Source: Neisseriaceae bacterium ESL0693 (GTDB lineage: Bacteria; Pseudomonadota; Gammaproteobacteria; Burkholderiales; Neisseriaceae). Taken from it: a stretch of 60,590 nucleotides of DNA. Under the pieces are notes generated by a model. The model worked only from the letters and a program-made list of their open reading frames with translations. It was not told where the DNA came from and did no database searches. The stretch lies in NCBI GenBank assembly GCA_029433475.1, contig JAQTIE010000002.1, positions 1 to 60,590 on the forward strand, written 5' to 3'. Within the stretch, counting starts at the first letter, position 1. Every line of letters begins with the position of its first letter. Shown here in pieces: positions 50,525-60,494 of the stretch. Made by a program: the position numbers and the translations under genes.

Positions 50525-51796
50525 TCACTTTTCACTTTGGCGGCGTGAAAACTGAATGCCCAGTTGTTTCAGTTTACGGTATAAATGAGTCCGCTCTAAA
50601 CCTACTTTCTGGGCTACTTTACTCATATTATGCCCTTCCTGATTAATATGATATTCAAAATAACGTCTTTCCAGTTCTTCGCGCAGTTCACGTAAAGGCA
50701 GATCAAAATTAAAGCCGCCGATGTTTTCCTGTGACTGGGTATGGATAAATTGGCTCAGAATGGCATTGACCGCAGCCACATCAATATCATGATTGTCTGC
50801 TGTTAATAACAGACTTTTGACCACACTGCGTAATTGTTCAAGATTGCCGGGCCAGTTGTATTGACGCAATTCATTAAGCGCAGCTGTGGTAAATTTGACT
50901 ACCGGTGTTTTCTGACTTTCGGCCAGCTCGGTGGTGATTTGTTCAACCAGAAATACCATATCGTCCAGCTGATTGCGTAATGGCGGCAGGGTAATCATGA
51001 GTGAAGACAGATTATTCAGTAGTTTGGTATCATGCAGCGGATCTTTAAGTAGTTCCTGGATGGGGCGGCTGCATACACAAATCACACGGACATTATGCCG
51101 GTCGGCCTTACTGAGAATAAAATTGATTGCTTGCTGAGTGGTTTTGCCGTATTGGGCGATATCGCCTAAAAACAATATGCCCCCTGCTGCTTTCTGTAGT
51201 AATTCTATGGGCGCATCATTGATCTGTTCCAGCTTGGACGGTTCTGCCCAGGGGGTATTGCTTTTATGAAAAGACCGGGCAACCAGTTCAAAGGGCGAAC
51301 CCGGTTCTCCGGTAAGTAAAACGGGAGCGGCTACTTTAATCGCGCGTTCCAATTGTTGATTCAATTCTTTAATGGCCGGACTATGCCCCAGTTTATTTAA
51401 GGAGAGATTGGACGCCGCCTGCATCTGTCCGTATTTTAATGCCCGGTCAACTGTACTGAGTAGTTTTTGTAATGAAATGGGTTTTTCCAGAAAATCCAGT
51501 GCCCCGATTTTGGTGGCTTCAACCGCGGTATCGATACTGGCATGGCCACTCATCATCACCACAGGCATGGTTAACTGGCCGGATTTAGCCCATTCTTTCA
51601 ATAGGGTAATACCGTCGCAGTCTGGCATCCAGATATCCAGTAATACCATCGCAGGTCGGGTTTGGGAACGTAATTGGCGCGCAGTATCAGCATCTTCTGC
51701 CGTGGTGACAGTGTAGCCTTCATCTTGAAGAATTTCCGACAATAAATCGCGAATGCCCACTTCATCATCAACAATTAAAATATCACTGCTTCGCAT
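50525..51796 (-). CDS. ntrX: Response regulator NtrX with a degenerate AAA+ domain
   Basis: A 423-residue NtrC-family regulator: receiver domain (DD at 10-11, Asp54 in LLDIWMPDCDG), a central AAA+ domain and a Fis-type helix-turn-helix (NMSKVAQKVGLERTHLYRKL). The AAA+ part is broken as an ATPase: Walker A reads GEPGSPFE instead of GExGxGKE, Walker B reads ILFLGDI instead of the usual LFLDEI, and there is no GAFTGA loop for sigma-54 contact. It probably acts as an ordinary DNA-binding regulator with sigma-70. NtrYX in Neisseria controls respiratory genes. Overlaps ntrY by 14 bases. Confidence 0.9.
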   Translation of the reverse strand: MRSSDILIVDDEVGIRDLLSEILQDEGYTVTTAEDADTARQLRSQTRPAMVLLDIWMPDCDGITLLKEWAKSGQLTMPVVMMSGHASIDTAVEATKIGALDFLEKPISLQKLLSTVDRALKYGQMQAASNLSLNKLGHSPAIKELNQQLERAIKVAAPVLLTGEPGSPFELVARSFHKSNTPWAEPSKLEQINDAPIELLQKAAGGILFLGDIAQYGKTTQQAINFILSKADRHNVRVICVCSRPIQELLKDPLHDTKLLNNLSSLMITLPPLRNQLDDMVFLVEQITTELAESQKTPVVKFTTAALNELRQYNWPGNLEQLRSVVKSLLLTADNHDIDVAAVNAILSQFIHTQSQENIGGFNFDLPLRELREELERRYFEYHINQEGHNMSKVAQKVGLERTHLYRKLKQLGIQFSRRQSEK

Positions 51797-53888
51797 TTGT
51801 ATCCACCAATAAGGGTAAAGTAATTTTCACACAGGCCATATTCACTTCCTGGTTACTGATTTGCACACGCCCACCGTGTTCTTCAATAATCTTTTTGACG
51901 ACAGGTAAACCAAGTCCGGTTCCGCCAGCCTTATCAGTGACATAGGGGTCAAGGGCATGGAGCAACATATTTTTGCTGAAAACCTTGCCGTTATTACATG
52001 TTGTAAAACAGGCATGATCTTGCTGTATATCCGTTGTTATTTTGATGAGGGGGGCAGAATCAGCCATTGCCGCTTCCACTGCATTTTTAAAAACATTGTG
52101 AATCACCTGACGTAAAGCACCACTATCAGCATTAAGTACCAGAGGTATATTACTTAAATTAACGCTGAATGTACAATTACTGCTCTCGTATAGCGCCAGT
52201 ACTTCACGAATAAGTTCATTCAAATCAAGCTTAATCAACTTTAATGACGGCGAGCGGGCATAGTTGCGGAATGCCTCAACCATGTCTTTCATGGCCGCTA
52301 CCTGCCGGATAATGGTAGTGGTGGCACGAGTGAGCATGGCGCTGTCGGCAGAATCCAGTTTGTTGGCCAGTTTCCAGGCCAGCCGTTCTGCCGATAATTG
52401 AATCGGTGTTAACGGATTACGGATCTCATGAGCCAGGCGTTGTGCTACTTCGCCCCATGCTGCCTCTTTTTGCGCCCGCACCAATGCAGTCACATCATCA
52501 AATACCAATACGGTTCCTGAGCCGCTGTCGGCCGGTAAAGGCGTTGCCTTGCCCAGCAAGATCAGCGTTTCATCTTTATGATTATAAGTGATTTGTGCCG
52601 GTTTGCGTTGAGATTCTGTATCCATCAGTGCAGTCATTACCTCTGCCAGCATTTCTGTTTGCGGATCATCAGTGGCAAACTGGCGGATATCCCGATTCAG
52701 CCAGACTGTCAGGTCTTGTCCCAGAATCGATGCAGCCATATGATTGAATGTTTTTAAATGCCCTTCAGGATCCAGAGTCATCACACCTGTGGTCAGATTG
52801 TTGAGAATATATTCCAGATAATGACGTGCCGCTTCTTCTTTTTCCCGCGAATAGCGCAATTGTACCGTCATGTGATTGAATAATTCAGTCAGTTTACCCA
52901 GCTCATCATGCCGGTAAATGGTTTGCTGGGCGCTCAAATCGCCTTTGGCTACTGCGCGCGCGCCCTTAGCCAATGATAAAATGGGTGCAACAAACAAACG
53001 AGCAAAATACAAAGCCACCAGCATGGCCAGTACCACAGCCAGTAAAGTGGCCATCAATAAAGTGGCCAGAAAAAAGATTTGTAAACCCTGTTTGGCATAA
53101 TTGAGTTCGGCGTATTTGGTACGCGCCGCTTCAATCAGATTGGCATCCTGTGCTACTTTTTCAGGAATCGGCTGTCGGAAAAACAGAAACTGAGGGCTGT
53201 CCTGATAACCAGGTAATAACAACCAGCCTTGGGCATACAGCACATTATTGATGTTTTCCAGTTCCCGTACCGAACCGGCATGATTTAACTGCTGACGTTC
53301 TTCTGCACTCAATGGCGGCACCAGCAAGTGTTGTGGATTGTAATCGGCCAATATCTGCTTATGCTGATCATCGTATACCTGCAATTGAGTAAATGCTTCT
53401 TTAGTTGCCTCTTCATGCAATATCGGTGTTAACGGTGCTTTCAGGCTATTGGCCGCTACCAGTGCAATCTGAATGCTATTGGCGTGACGTACACTGTTGT
53501 CCAATGCATAATCCAGTGCCGATTTACTCAGATTAATGCTGCGGTTTAAGGCTTCTTCCGTATCATTGCCAAACCAGGAATGAATACTGTGAGAAATAAA
53601 CTGCGCAGAAATACCAAATAAAAATAAACCCGGTAAAACCGCTACTAAGGTAAACATAGTGGCCAACCGTAACGCAATTTTAGAACCAAATTCCTGCTTA
53701 CGCCTGCTTTGCAACAGCTTATACCAGTAAGAGGCGGCTAACGTAGCCAGAATCAGTAGCAGCAATGAACCAAAACCAAAGACGATCCAGAAATATCTGG
53801 CCATAATGCCTGTATTACCGGTAGCGACTGTCAGGACATATAAAGTCACCACACACAGCACAACCATTAATAACATGATGCGACGCAT
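51783..53888 (-). CDS. ntrY: Sensor histidine kinase NtrY
   Basis: A 701-residue membrane kinase. Hydrophobic segments near the N-terminus (about 4-25, 38-58, 85-105) and at about 275-305, then a HAMP linker, a PAS domain (about 360-470), the H-box RLAHEIRNPLTPIQLSAERL and ATPase domain with N-box VFKNAVEA and GGTGLGLPVVKKI. The first glycine box is unusual: CNNGKVFSKN where most kinases have DxGxG. NtrX is its partner gene. It likely senses a periplasmic or membrane signal linked to respiration or nitrogen status; which is not shown by sequence. Confidence 0.9.
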   Translation of the reverse strand: MRRIMLLMVVLCVVTLYVLTVATGNTGIMARYFWIVFGFGSLLLLILATLAASYWYKLLQSRRKQEFGSKIALRLATMFTLVAVLPGLFLFGISAQFISHSIHSWFGNDTEEALNRSINLSKSALDYALDNSVRHANSIQIALVAANSLKAPLTPILHEEATKEAFTQLQVYDDQHKQILADYNPQHLLVPPLSAEERQQLNHAGSVRELENINNVLYAQGWLLLPGYQDSPQFLFFRQPIPEKVAQDANLIEAARTKYAELNYAKQGLQIFFLATLLMATLLAVVLAMLVALYFARLFVAPILSLAKGARAVAKGDLSAQQTIYRHDELGKLTELFNHMTVQLRYSREKEEAARHYLEYILNNLTTGVMTLDPEGHLKTFNHMAASILGQDLTVWLNRDIRQFATDDPQTEMLAEVMTALMDTESQRKPAQITYNHKDETLILLGKATPLPADSGSGTVLVFDDVTALVRAQKEAAWGEVAQRLAHEIRNPLTPIQLSAERLAWKLANKLDSADSAMLTRATTTIIRQVAAMKDMVEAFRNYARSPSLKLIKLDLNELIREVLALYESSNCTFSVNLSNIPLVLNADSGALRQVIHNVFKNAVEAAMADSAPLIKITTDIQQDHACFTTCNNGKVFSKNMLLHALDPYVTDKAGGTGLGLPVVKKIIEEHGGRVQISNQEVNMACVKITLPLLVDTNAKQ

Positions 53889-53896
53889 AGATGACC

Positions 53897-54493
53897 TTAA
53901 TTACTGTTGATTGTCACACGCTGCCAGCCTGAATCCAATTGCCAGTGATGTGATGTCAGTGCATTGATCTGAAAAGGTTTGGGCAGTTGGCTGATGCTCA
54001 GACTCAGCCGTACATCAGCGCGAACCATTTCTGCGGTCGTATTATTCAGCATACCCTTACTCAATACGCGCCAGTTAGCCACCGCACCAATGGCTTTCAG
54101 TGCTGTCTCCAACGTATTATATTCAGTTGAAAATGTTGAGCCCATGCTGACACGATAACGGTTTGTCAGTGGATGAAACGCCAGTTTATATTGAATCAGA
54201 TTATCCCCGTTAATCAGATTATCAATGCGGTTACGATAAGAAGCCAGTGTGGGTGCCGTCAACTGATAATTCAGATCAAAATTAAGCGGTACACCTTGTC
54301 GTACCGCCTCTTTTAACTGATCGGGCAATTGAGTATTAAAGCGGGTATTAATCGACAATTGGCCATTGGTAGTGACAATGGCCTGAGCACGGGTGGCATA
54401 AATACCTTCGGCCCGTATCATTGTGCTCAAGAAGCACAAGGTACAGGCGAGAATGAGGCTAGATTTTATCGATAATCGCGTAAAAAAAGCCAT
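53897..54493 (-). CDS. DUF4390 family exported protein
   Basis: A protein of about 198 residues with an N-terminal signal peptide (KSSLILACTLCFLSTMIRAE) and a beta-rich rest, matching DUF4390, a family found almost only next to ntrYX and rsmB in betaproteobacteria. Function is unknown; the constant linkage suggests it modulates NtrY. The start is uncertain: ATG 54493 gives a good signal peptide and overlaps rsmB by 35 bases; ATGs at 54520 and 54541 are alternatives, none with a strong ribosome site. Confidence 0.78.
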   Translation of the reverse strand: MAFFTRLSIKSSLILACTLCFLSTMIRAEGIYATRAQAIVTTNGQLSINTRFNTQLPDQLKEAVRQGVPLNFDLNYQLTAPTLASYRNRIDNLINGDNLIQYKLAFHPLTNRYRVSMGSTFSTEYNTLETALKAIGAVANWRVLSKGMLNNTTAEMVRADVRLSLSISQLPKPFQINALTSHHWQLDSGWQRVTINSN

Positions 54494-55712
54494 CTTGTTT
54501 ATTATTCGGTAACAAAACATGCGATTGACGCGAGCGTGCATCCGCATGTCGGTTTAAAAAATGAGTGAGCTGTTGCTGATTTTCTTCAGTGAAGATCGAA
54601 CAGGTCGCCAAAAGCATCCGGCCGCCAGGTTTCAGTACTTGCCATAAACTGTCTAATAATGCTTCCTGCTGCCTGGCAGTATTACGCCCATCCTGAGGCT
54701 GACGTAGCCAGCGGATATCCGGATGACGTTTAAGAATGCCCGAAGCAGTACAGGGCACATCAGCTAAAACGGCGTCAAACGGCTTATTATCATACCATGA
54801 GTCAAGAACTTGTGCGTCAGCACAACATAATTGTGCTGATAAATTTAACCGGTCCAGATTCTCTTTTACGCGTGTTAGCCGCCGCTCATCAATATCCAAA
54901 GCCGTGACATGACAATCTGCCCACTCCAGTATGTGTCCGGTTTTGCCACCAGGCGCAGCGCAGGCATCGAGAATACGTTCTCCGTCTTGCGGATTTAATA
55001 GCGGAATGGCTTTCTGAGCACCATAATCCTGTATAGATACCCAGCCCGAATCAAACCCCGGTAATACATTGACTGGCACCGGCTTAGTCAGCATAACACT
55101 GTATGTATCCAGAATCTGACCAGTTAAGCCCGCTGCCTGTAATTGTTCCAGGTATTGTGCTGCATCGGTATGACGACGATTAATCCGCAAGGTCATGGGC
55201 GGGTGTTGATTGAATGCCTTGAGTATATTGTGCCAATACTGTGGATAATGCTGCTTCAGATAATTGATCCACCACAAAGGCAAATTATAACGAACCTCAT
55301 CTTGTTTAGAGATCGTCTGTGTCAGTTTATCGCGTTCACGCTGAAATCGCCGCAGTAAAGCATTAACCAGCTTCTGGTAACGTCCCTGATGCAATTGACC
55401 CGCATAATTCACCGCTTCATACACCACTGCATGCGCAGCATTGCGCGTAAACTGTAATTGATACAAAGCCACCAGCAGTAGATATTCAATATCTGCTGCG
55501 GGTCGCTGATTAACCATTTGTTGCAAAACAGCACGTAAATAGTTTAATTGACGCAAGGTACCATGGCTCAGATCCAGTAGAGCCCCTTTGTCTGCACCTG
55601 ATAAGGTTGGGTGCTGTATGGTGATCTGATTCAACACATCACTTAAATTACGCCCGCACAATACTTCGCCAATACTTATACTGGCCAGTTTCTGGGTTTC
55701 TGCCATACTCAT
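54459..55712 (-). CDS. rsmB: 16S rRNA (cytosine-967) methyltransferase RsmB
   Basis: A 417-residue SAM-dependent m5C methyltransferase with an N-terminal NusB-like RNA-binding domain (about 1-140). SAM motif is LDACAAPGGKTGHILE, the catalytic cysteines are in ADVPCTASGILKRHPD and LATCSIFTEEN. Its ATG overlaps the fmt stop (TGATG), so the two are translated together, the usual def-fmt-rsmB order. Confidence 0.96.
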   Translation of the reverse strand: MSMAETQKLASISIGEVLCGRNLSDVLNQITIQHPTLSGADKGALLDLSHGTLRQLNYLRAVLQQMVNQRPAADIEYLLLVALYQLQFTRNAAHAVVYEAVNYAGQLHQGRYQKLVNALLRRFQRERDKLTQTISKQDEVRYNLPLWWINYLKQHYPQYWHNILKAFNQHPPMTLRINRRHTDAAQYLEQLQAAGLTGQILDTYSVMLTKPVPVNVLPGFDSGWVSIQDYGAQKAIPLLNPQDGERILDACAAPGGKTGHILEWADCHVTALDIDERRLTRVKENLDRLNLSAQLCCADAQVLDSWYDNKPFDAVLADVPCTASGILKRHPDIRWLRQPQDGRNTARQQEALLDSLWQVLKPGGRMLLATCSIFTEENQQQLTHFLNRHADARSRQSHVLLPNNKQDGFFYAIIDKI

Positions 55713-56650
55713 CAGTTTGATTCCATGTCGCTAAAAAGGCTATGTTCCAAAAGCGTGTTACCTGCCAAAAATGCTGTAATCGGCATGGGTTTACTGCCTG
55801 CAGGTTGCAGTTTTTGAATATTCAAGGCACCTGAACCGGTGGCTACCCATAATTCTTTGCCATTATTTTTAATGATGGTGTTTGGCTTACCGCTTGCCGC
55901 AACCTCAGTTGCCTGCCAGATTTTGAGAGGCTGACCCTGCCATAGGGTCCATGCGCCTGGTGTCGGATTAAATGCACGAATCTGCCGCACCAAGACCTCA
56001 GCCGGCTGATGCCATTGAATACGCGCTTCTGCTTTGGTTAATTTTGCGGCATAAGTAGCTCCGGAATCCGGTTGTGGTACCGGTTTGAGCTGATCCAATT
56101 GTTGTAAATCAGCAACAATCGCCTCTGCACCCAAAGCCATTAATGCATTATGGACATCCATGGCAGTATCCGTGGCTGAAATAGCATAGCTATGCCGGCT
56201 TAACACCGCACCAGTATCCAGCCCCGGATCCATCTGCATAATACACACTCCGGTTTCATGATCACCTGCTTCTATCGCGCGCTGAATTGGTGCCGCACCA
56301 CGCCAGCGAGGTAATAAGGAAGCATGGATATTCAAGCAGCCGTACCGCGGAATAGAAAGAATATTTTCCGGTAAAATCAAGCCATAAGCCGCAACAACCA
56401 TAACATCTGCCTGTTGGGCACGGATCAGTTTTTCTGCTTCAGTATTCTTAAGACTGGTTGGCTGGGCAATGGTTAATTTCATGGCTTCGGCAGCCTGTTT
56501 CACTGCACTGGATTGCAGCTTCATACCACGCCCTTTCGGACGGTCAGGTTGCGTCAGCACCAAAGGAATTTCAAAGCCCGCTTTGGCAATGGCTATTAAG
56601 GCCGCGGCAGCAAAATCGGGCGTACCCGCAAAAATAACAGAAGGTTTCAT
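55712..56650 (-). CDS. fmt: Methionyl-tRNA formyltransferase
   Basis: A 312-residue enzyme that formylates initiator Met-tRNA with 10-formyl-THF. NIHASLLPRWRGAAPIQRAI (catalytic Asn and His region) and PDRPKGRGMKLQ are diagnostic; the C-terminal OB-like domain is complete. 64 bases after def. Confidence 0.97.
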   Translation of the reverse strand: MKPSVIFAGTPDFAAAALIAIAKAGFEIPLVLTQPDRPKGRGMKLQSSAVKQAAEAMKLTIAQPTSLKNTEAEKLIRAQQADVMVVAAYGLILPENILSIPRYGCLNIHASLLPRWRGAAPIQRAIEAGDHETGVCIMQMDPGLDTGAVLSRHSYAISATDTAMDVHNALMALGAEAIVADLQQLDQLKPVPQPDSGATYAAKLTKAEARIQWHQPAEVLVRQIRAFNPTPGAWTLWQGQPLKIWQATEVAASGKPNTIIKNNGKELWVATGSGALNIQKLQPAGSKPMPITAFLAGNTLLEHSLFSDMESN

Positions 56651-56714
56651 TAAAATTCTCGTTAAAATCTCTATGATTTATTTCATGAAATGAAATAGAA
56701 TATCAAAGAGAAAG

Positions 56715-57218
56715 TTATGGATTTTCGCGAATACGTTTTTTTAGTTTAGTTTTGATACGATTTTGTTTTAAAGGTGACAGATATTCTACGAAAACTTTAC
56801 CGGCCAGGTGATCCAGTTCATGCTGAATACAAATGGCCAGCAGGCCGTCAGCATCCAGTTCAAACGGCTCGCCGTGCTCGTTCAAAGCCTGTACGTGGAT
56901 GCGTTCTGCCCGATGGACTGTTTCATAAATGCCCGGTACAGATAAGCAGCCTTCCTCGTAGGTAACATCACCCTCCTTGAAAGTAATAACCGGATTGATA
57001 AAAACCTGTAACTGATTACGTTCTTCCGAAAGATCCATAACCACGATACGCTGGTGAACATTTACTTGTGTTGCGGCTAAGCCAATACCTCGTGCTTCGT
57101 ACATGGTTTCTGCCATATCTCGTACTAAGGTCTTGATATGGTCATCAAATTCTGTTACAGATTGCGCGATGGTATGTAAACGCTCATCAGGATATTGTAA
57201 AATATTTAGTAGAGCCAT
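56715..57218 (-). CDS. def: Peptide deformylase
   Basis: A 167-residue metalloenzyme that removes the N-formyl group from new proteins. All three motifs are present: [19 protein letters not shown] (metal-binding Cys) and [13 protein letters not shown] (HExxH). First gene of the minus-strand operon that runs to ntrX; the LysM gene diverges from it. Confidence 0.98.
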   Translation of the reverse strand: MALLNILQYPDERLHTIAQSVTEFDDHIKTLVRDMAETMYEARGIGLAATQVNVHQRIVVMDLSEERNQLQVFINPVITFKEGDVTYEEGCLSVPGIYETVHRAERIHVQALNEHGEPFELDADGLLAICIQHELDHLAGKVFVEYLSPLKQNRIKTKLKKRIRENP

Positions 57219-57370
57219 TGTGTGTTGGATTCCTCATACCGTAGTAGTGCGATATATGATGGCAATACGGCTGTTTTAAAGGTTGTTATTTGAGAATGTG
57301 TACAACCTGATGACAGAACAGTGTACTGCTGGCAGCAATTTTAAATAACAATTTAGCTAAGGATACTTTC

Positions 57371-58552
57371 ATGCATAAACGTATTATAACCCTGCTCTGT
57401 GCGGCAAGTGTGGTCTTGTCTGCGCCAGTCATGGCAAAAATGCACTTGCGTCCCGATGCCCCGGCGCGTTACGAAGTACAAAAGGGCGATACATTGTGGC
57501 ATATCTCAGGTAAATATCTTTATAGTCCTTGGCAATGGCCACAATTATGGAATGCCAATCGCAACCAGATACGTAATCCGCAACAGATTTACCCCGGACA
57601 AGTATTGATTCTGGGCAACGTCAATGGCCAGCCACGACTGCAAATAGATACAACGTCCATTCCAACCATTAAATTACAGCCCCGGATTCATAATCTGTCT
57701 TCCGGTTATGGTATCAGTACCATCAATGTTGATTTCTATAGACTATTTATGCAGTCACCTCAGGTAATGACCAAAGACCAGCTAAGAAAGGCACCGAAAC
57801 TGGTTTCAGGTCCGGATAACCGCATGATGTATGGTGCTGGTGACCGGGTTTATGCAGACCGTTCATTAGAACCCGGCCGTTATCTGGTCTTCCGTCTGGA
57901 TCAGGAGATTCGCGATCCCGATACTCATAAATCATTGGGTCAGCTGGTGCGCTTTAACGGACAAGTAGTGACATTACCGGTTCAGAATTCAGCATTGAAA
58001 GAGCGTGATGAACAGGATAAAAAAGCATTACCTGATGATGAATACTATACCCGTAAAAATGCTTTTATTAAATTGCCCACCCAGACAGCACAACCATTAA
58101 CTGTTACATCGGCAGTCTCTGAAATCAGCGATGGCGATTATCTTCTTAAAATGACTGATGAAGATAAACCATTCCAGATCATGCCCCATGCCCCAGACAC
58201 GCAAATTAAAGCCAAAATAGTGGGCATTCTGGATGGAATTGTCGAGGCCGGCCCTTTTCAGACCGTGGTTCTGAACGCAGGTACAGCTCAAGGTATTGAT
58301 AAAGGTACTGTGCTGAGTCTGTATAAAAAAAGCCGTCAATTGAAAAAAGGTTTGCGTCCTGACAAAAGCAGTGATCATGGTGTTCTTCGCTATCTGAGTA
58401 TCCCTGCTGAAGAAGTTGGCATGGCACTGGTTTATCGTGTCAGTGATAACCTCTCCTCTGCCATTATCCTGGATGCCCGCACCAATATTAACGTGGGCGA
58501 TCTGGCCATGAACCCGGGGCATGATTTAGATGACGTAACGGTTAACCGCTAA
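57371..58552 (+). CDS. LysM domain exported protein
   Basis: A 393-residue protein with a clean signal peptide (cut after about residue 22, SAPVMA-KM), then one LysM peptidoglycan-binding domain (about 33-82; YEVQKGDTLWHISGKYLYSP ... IYPGQVLIL) and a long C-terminal part without a family I can name. It has no peptidase motif. The same gene next to def-fmt is common in Neisseriaceae and other betaproteobacteria, where dprA often follows; dprA is not here. Confidence 0.85.
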   Translation: MHKRIITLLCAASVVLSAPVMAKMHLRPDAPARYEVQKGDTLWHISGKYLYSPWQWPQLWNANRNQIRNPQQIYPGQVLILGNVNGQPRLQIDTTSIPTIKLQPRIHNLSSGYGISTINVDFYRLFMQSPQVMTKDQLRKAPKLVSGPDNRMMYGAGDRVYADRSLEPGRYLVFRLDQEIRDPDTHKSLGQLVRFNGQVVTLPVQNSALKERDEQDKKALPDDEYYTRKNAFIKLPTQTAQPLTVTSAVSEISDGDYLLKMTDEDKPFQIMPHAPDTQIKAKIVGILDGIVEAGPFQTVVLNAGTAQGIDKGTVLSLYKKSRQLKKGLRPDKSSDHGVLRYLSIPAEEVGMALVYRVSDNLSSAIILDARTNINVGDLAMNPGHDLDDVTVNR

Positions 58553-58621
58553 ACTGGATAATCGGGCGTTTGCATCATTCATTTATTGATGCCCTAAACC
58601 CCATCTAAAGAAATAAAAAAG

Positions 58622-58657
58622 ACCAGTAAAACAATTTAGGTTTGTTTTGCTGGTTTT
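58622..58657. terminator. Terminator between the LysM gene and rsmE
   Basis: ACCAGTAAAACAA (58623-58635) pairs with TTGTTTTGCTGGT with one wobble. T residues on the right and an A run on the left suggest it serves both converging genes. Confidence 0.75.
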
Positions 58658-58699
58658 CCAATCATGCCCACAATACAGGAATAAATGACTCCGCCTTAA

Positions 58700-59428
58700 T
58701 TAGGCTATCTTAAAATCTCCCCACAGCATCTGCATTGCAGCCAATGCAGCCAAAGATGCCGTTTCAGTACGTAAAACACGCTTCCCCAGACTAATCGCCT
58801 GAAAACCATACTGTATGGCCAGATCTTCTTCATCATTACTCAAGCCACCTTCAGGTCCAATCAAAAGACAAACAGATTCAGGCGGCGGTAACTGATTCAA
58901 AGCCTGGGTGCGATTCAAGCTCATTAAAAGTTTTAAATCAGCCGGAGACTGCGCCAATAAAGCCGCATCAAAAGGCCTCACTGGATAAATCTTTGGGACA
59001 ACCGTACGGCCACTTTGCTCACAAGCCGCAACAGCAATTTCCTGCCAGCGTGCCTGTTTTTTCTCAGCACGTTCTGCATTCAAACGTTGACTACTGCGTT
59101 CAGTTAAAACCGGCTGTATGGCGGTTACACCCAATTCAACACTTTTCTGAATCGTCAGATCCATGCGATCACTACTGGATACCGACTGCCATAAAGTAAT
59201 GCTTAAAGGAGACTCTACCGAGGTTTCCAAACGCTGTCGTATTAATACATCAACGTTTTTTTTACCCATGGCCATAATTTCAGCAAGATAAACCATACCC
59301 AGACCATCAAATAATTCGATCATATCACCCGGCTGGCTACGTAAAACCTGAACATGTCTGGCAGTGGCTTCAGGTAAAGAAAAGGTATATAACTGATTCA
59401 AAGCAGAAGGAACATAAAAGCGTGGCAT
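58700..59428 (-). CDS. rsmE: 16S rRNA (uracil-1498) methyltransferase RsmE
   Basis: A 242-residue SPOUT-class methyltransferase with an N-terminal PUA-like domain (MPRFYVPSAL...; HVQVLRSQPGDMIELFDG) and the knotted SAM site near the C-terminus: LLIGPEGGLSNDEEDLA and ISLGKRVLRTETASLAALA. Length is normal. Single gene. Confidence 0.96.
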   Translation of the reverse strand: MPRFYVPSALNQLYTFSLPEATARHVQVLRSQPGDMIELFDGLGMVYLAEIMAMGKKNVDVLIRQRLETSVESPLSITLWQSVSSSDRMDLTIQKSVELGVTAIQPVLTERSSQRLNAERAEKKQARWQEIAVAACEQSGRTVVPKIYPVRPFDAALLAQSPADLKLLMSLNRTQALNQLPPPESVCLLIGPEGGLSNDEEDLAIQYGFQAISLGKRVLRTETASLAALAAMQMLWGDFKIA

Positions 59429-59510
59429 AACTGATTAAGTATTTCGTTTAAATTATAAAAAAGCTAATATTGCAGCTCATAACCATAAATAGCAAGCTGG
59501 AGGACATGAA

Positions 59511-60314
59511 GTGTCAGTTTCATTATTAGATCAGCTTATTACATTAATGCGTCACGTTGCTGCCACCGAGATCATGCCTTATTTTCTGAATGTCGGCACC
59601 AGTAGAAAACAAGACGGCTCCATGCTGACCCAGGCCGATACCGGTACACAGGTGCGACTCATACATGAACTCGTTCAGCTCATCAATTGCCCTGTTCTCG
59701 GGGAAGAAATGACTAACGCGCAACAACTTAATCTATGGCAGCAAGGGCAAAAGCAAGGACTTTGGGTTATCGACCCCATTGATGGTACCAATAATTTTAT
59801 CAATGGTATTCCTTATTTCACCCTATCCATCGCATATCTTGAACAAGGCCGCCCCTTATTGGGCGCCATACTGAATCCGATTTCCCAAGAATGCTTTTAT
59901 GCAGCACAAGGACAAGGCGCTTTTCTTAATGGCCAACCCTTGCCACTATATAGAGCAGATAAAACCCTACAAACGGCCATAGCAGGTGTAGAGCTCAAAT
60001 ATCTCAGATCAGGTAAATTATCAGATCGTATGTATCGTTTTCCGCCCATCAACAGCATTCGCGTTATGGGATGTAGTACCTTGGATTGGTGTTATCTGGC
60101 GTCCGGGCGATATGACGTCTATCTGCATGGTGGACAAAAATTATGGGATTATGCGGCCGGAGCCCTGATTTATACCGAAGCAGGTGGTCAGTTGGCTACT
60201 TTAGAGAAAGACGAATTCTGGAGCGGGCAGCATGTATTCAATCGCTCAGCCATTGCTGCTTTACAACCAAAGTTATTCGAAGAGTGGCTCAATTGGATCA
60301 GGCATAACCAATAA
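59511..60314 (+). CDS. Inositol monophosphatase family protein
   Basis: A 267-residue Mg-dependent phosphatase. Metal-binding motifs are GEE at about 64-66, WVIDPIDGTNNFINGIPYF at about 84-102, and LWDYAAGALIYTEAGG at about 211-226. It could act on inositol phosphate, fructose-1,6-bisphosphate or PAP; in many proteobacteria such a protein (SuhB) also helps rRNA transcription, and it is notable that an rRNA-type promoter follows. Starts at GTG 59511, preceded by GGAGGA at six bases; the ATG at 59506 is out of frame. Confidence 0.88.
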   Translation: MSVSLLDQLITLMRHVAATEIMPYFLNVGTSRKQDGSMLTQADTGTQVRLIHELVQLINCPVLGEEMTNAQQLNLWQQGQKQGLWVIDPIDGTNNFINGIPYFTLSIAYLEQGRPLLGAILNPISQECFYAAQGQGAFLNGQPLPLYRADKTLQTAIAGVELKYLRSGKLSDRMYRFPPINSIRVMGCSTLDWCYLASGRYDVYLHGGQKLWDYAAGALIYTEAGGQLATLEKDEFWSGQHVFNRSAIAALQPKLFEEWLNWIRHNQ

Positions 60315-60494
60315 TTGTGTTGGATTAGACAATAACCGGAATTGAAATATTGAATTCAGCATAAGTTGAGAGGGAATGGAGCGGATTGCAGATGCGAAGA
60401 GCTGTTAAGCTAGGGAGAGGAAATTTCTCTCTAAAATATTTCAAGAAGAAACATTGGGTTGTTAAATTCTTTGGTAAATAGGGCAAGAAAGCGG

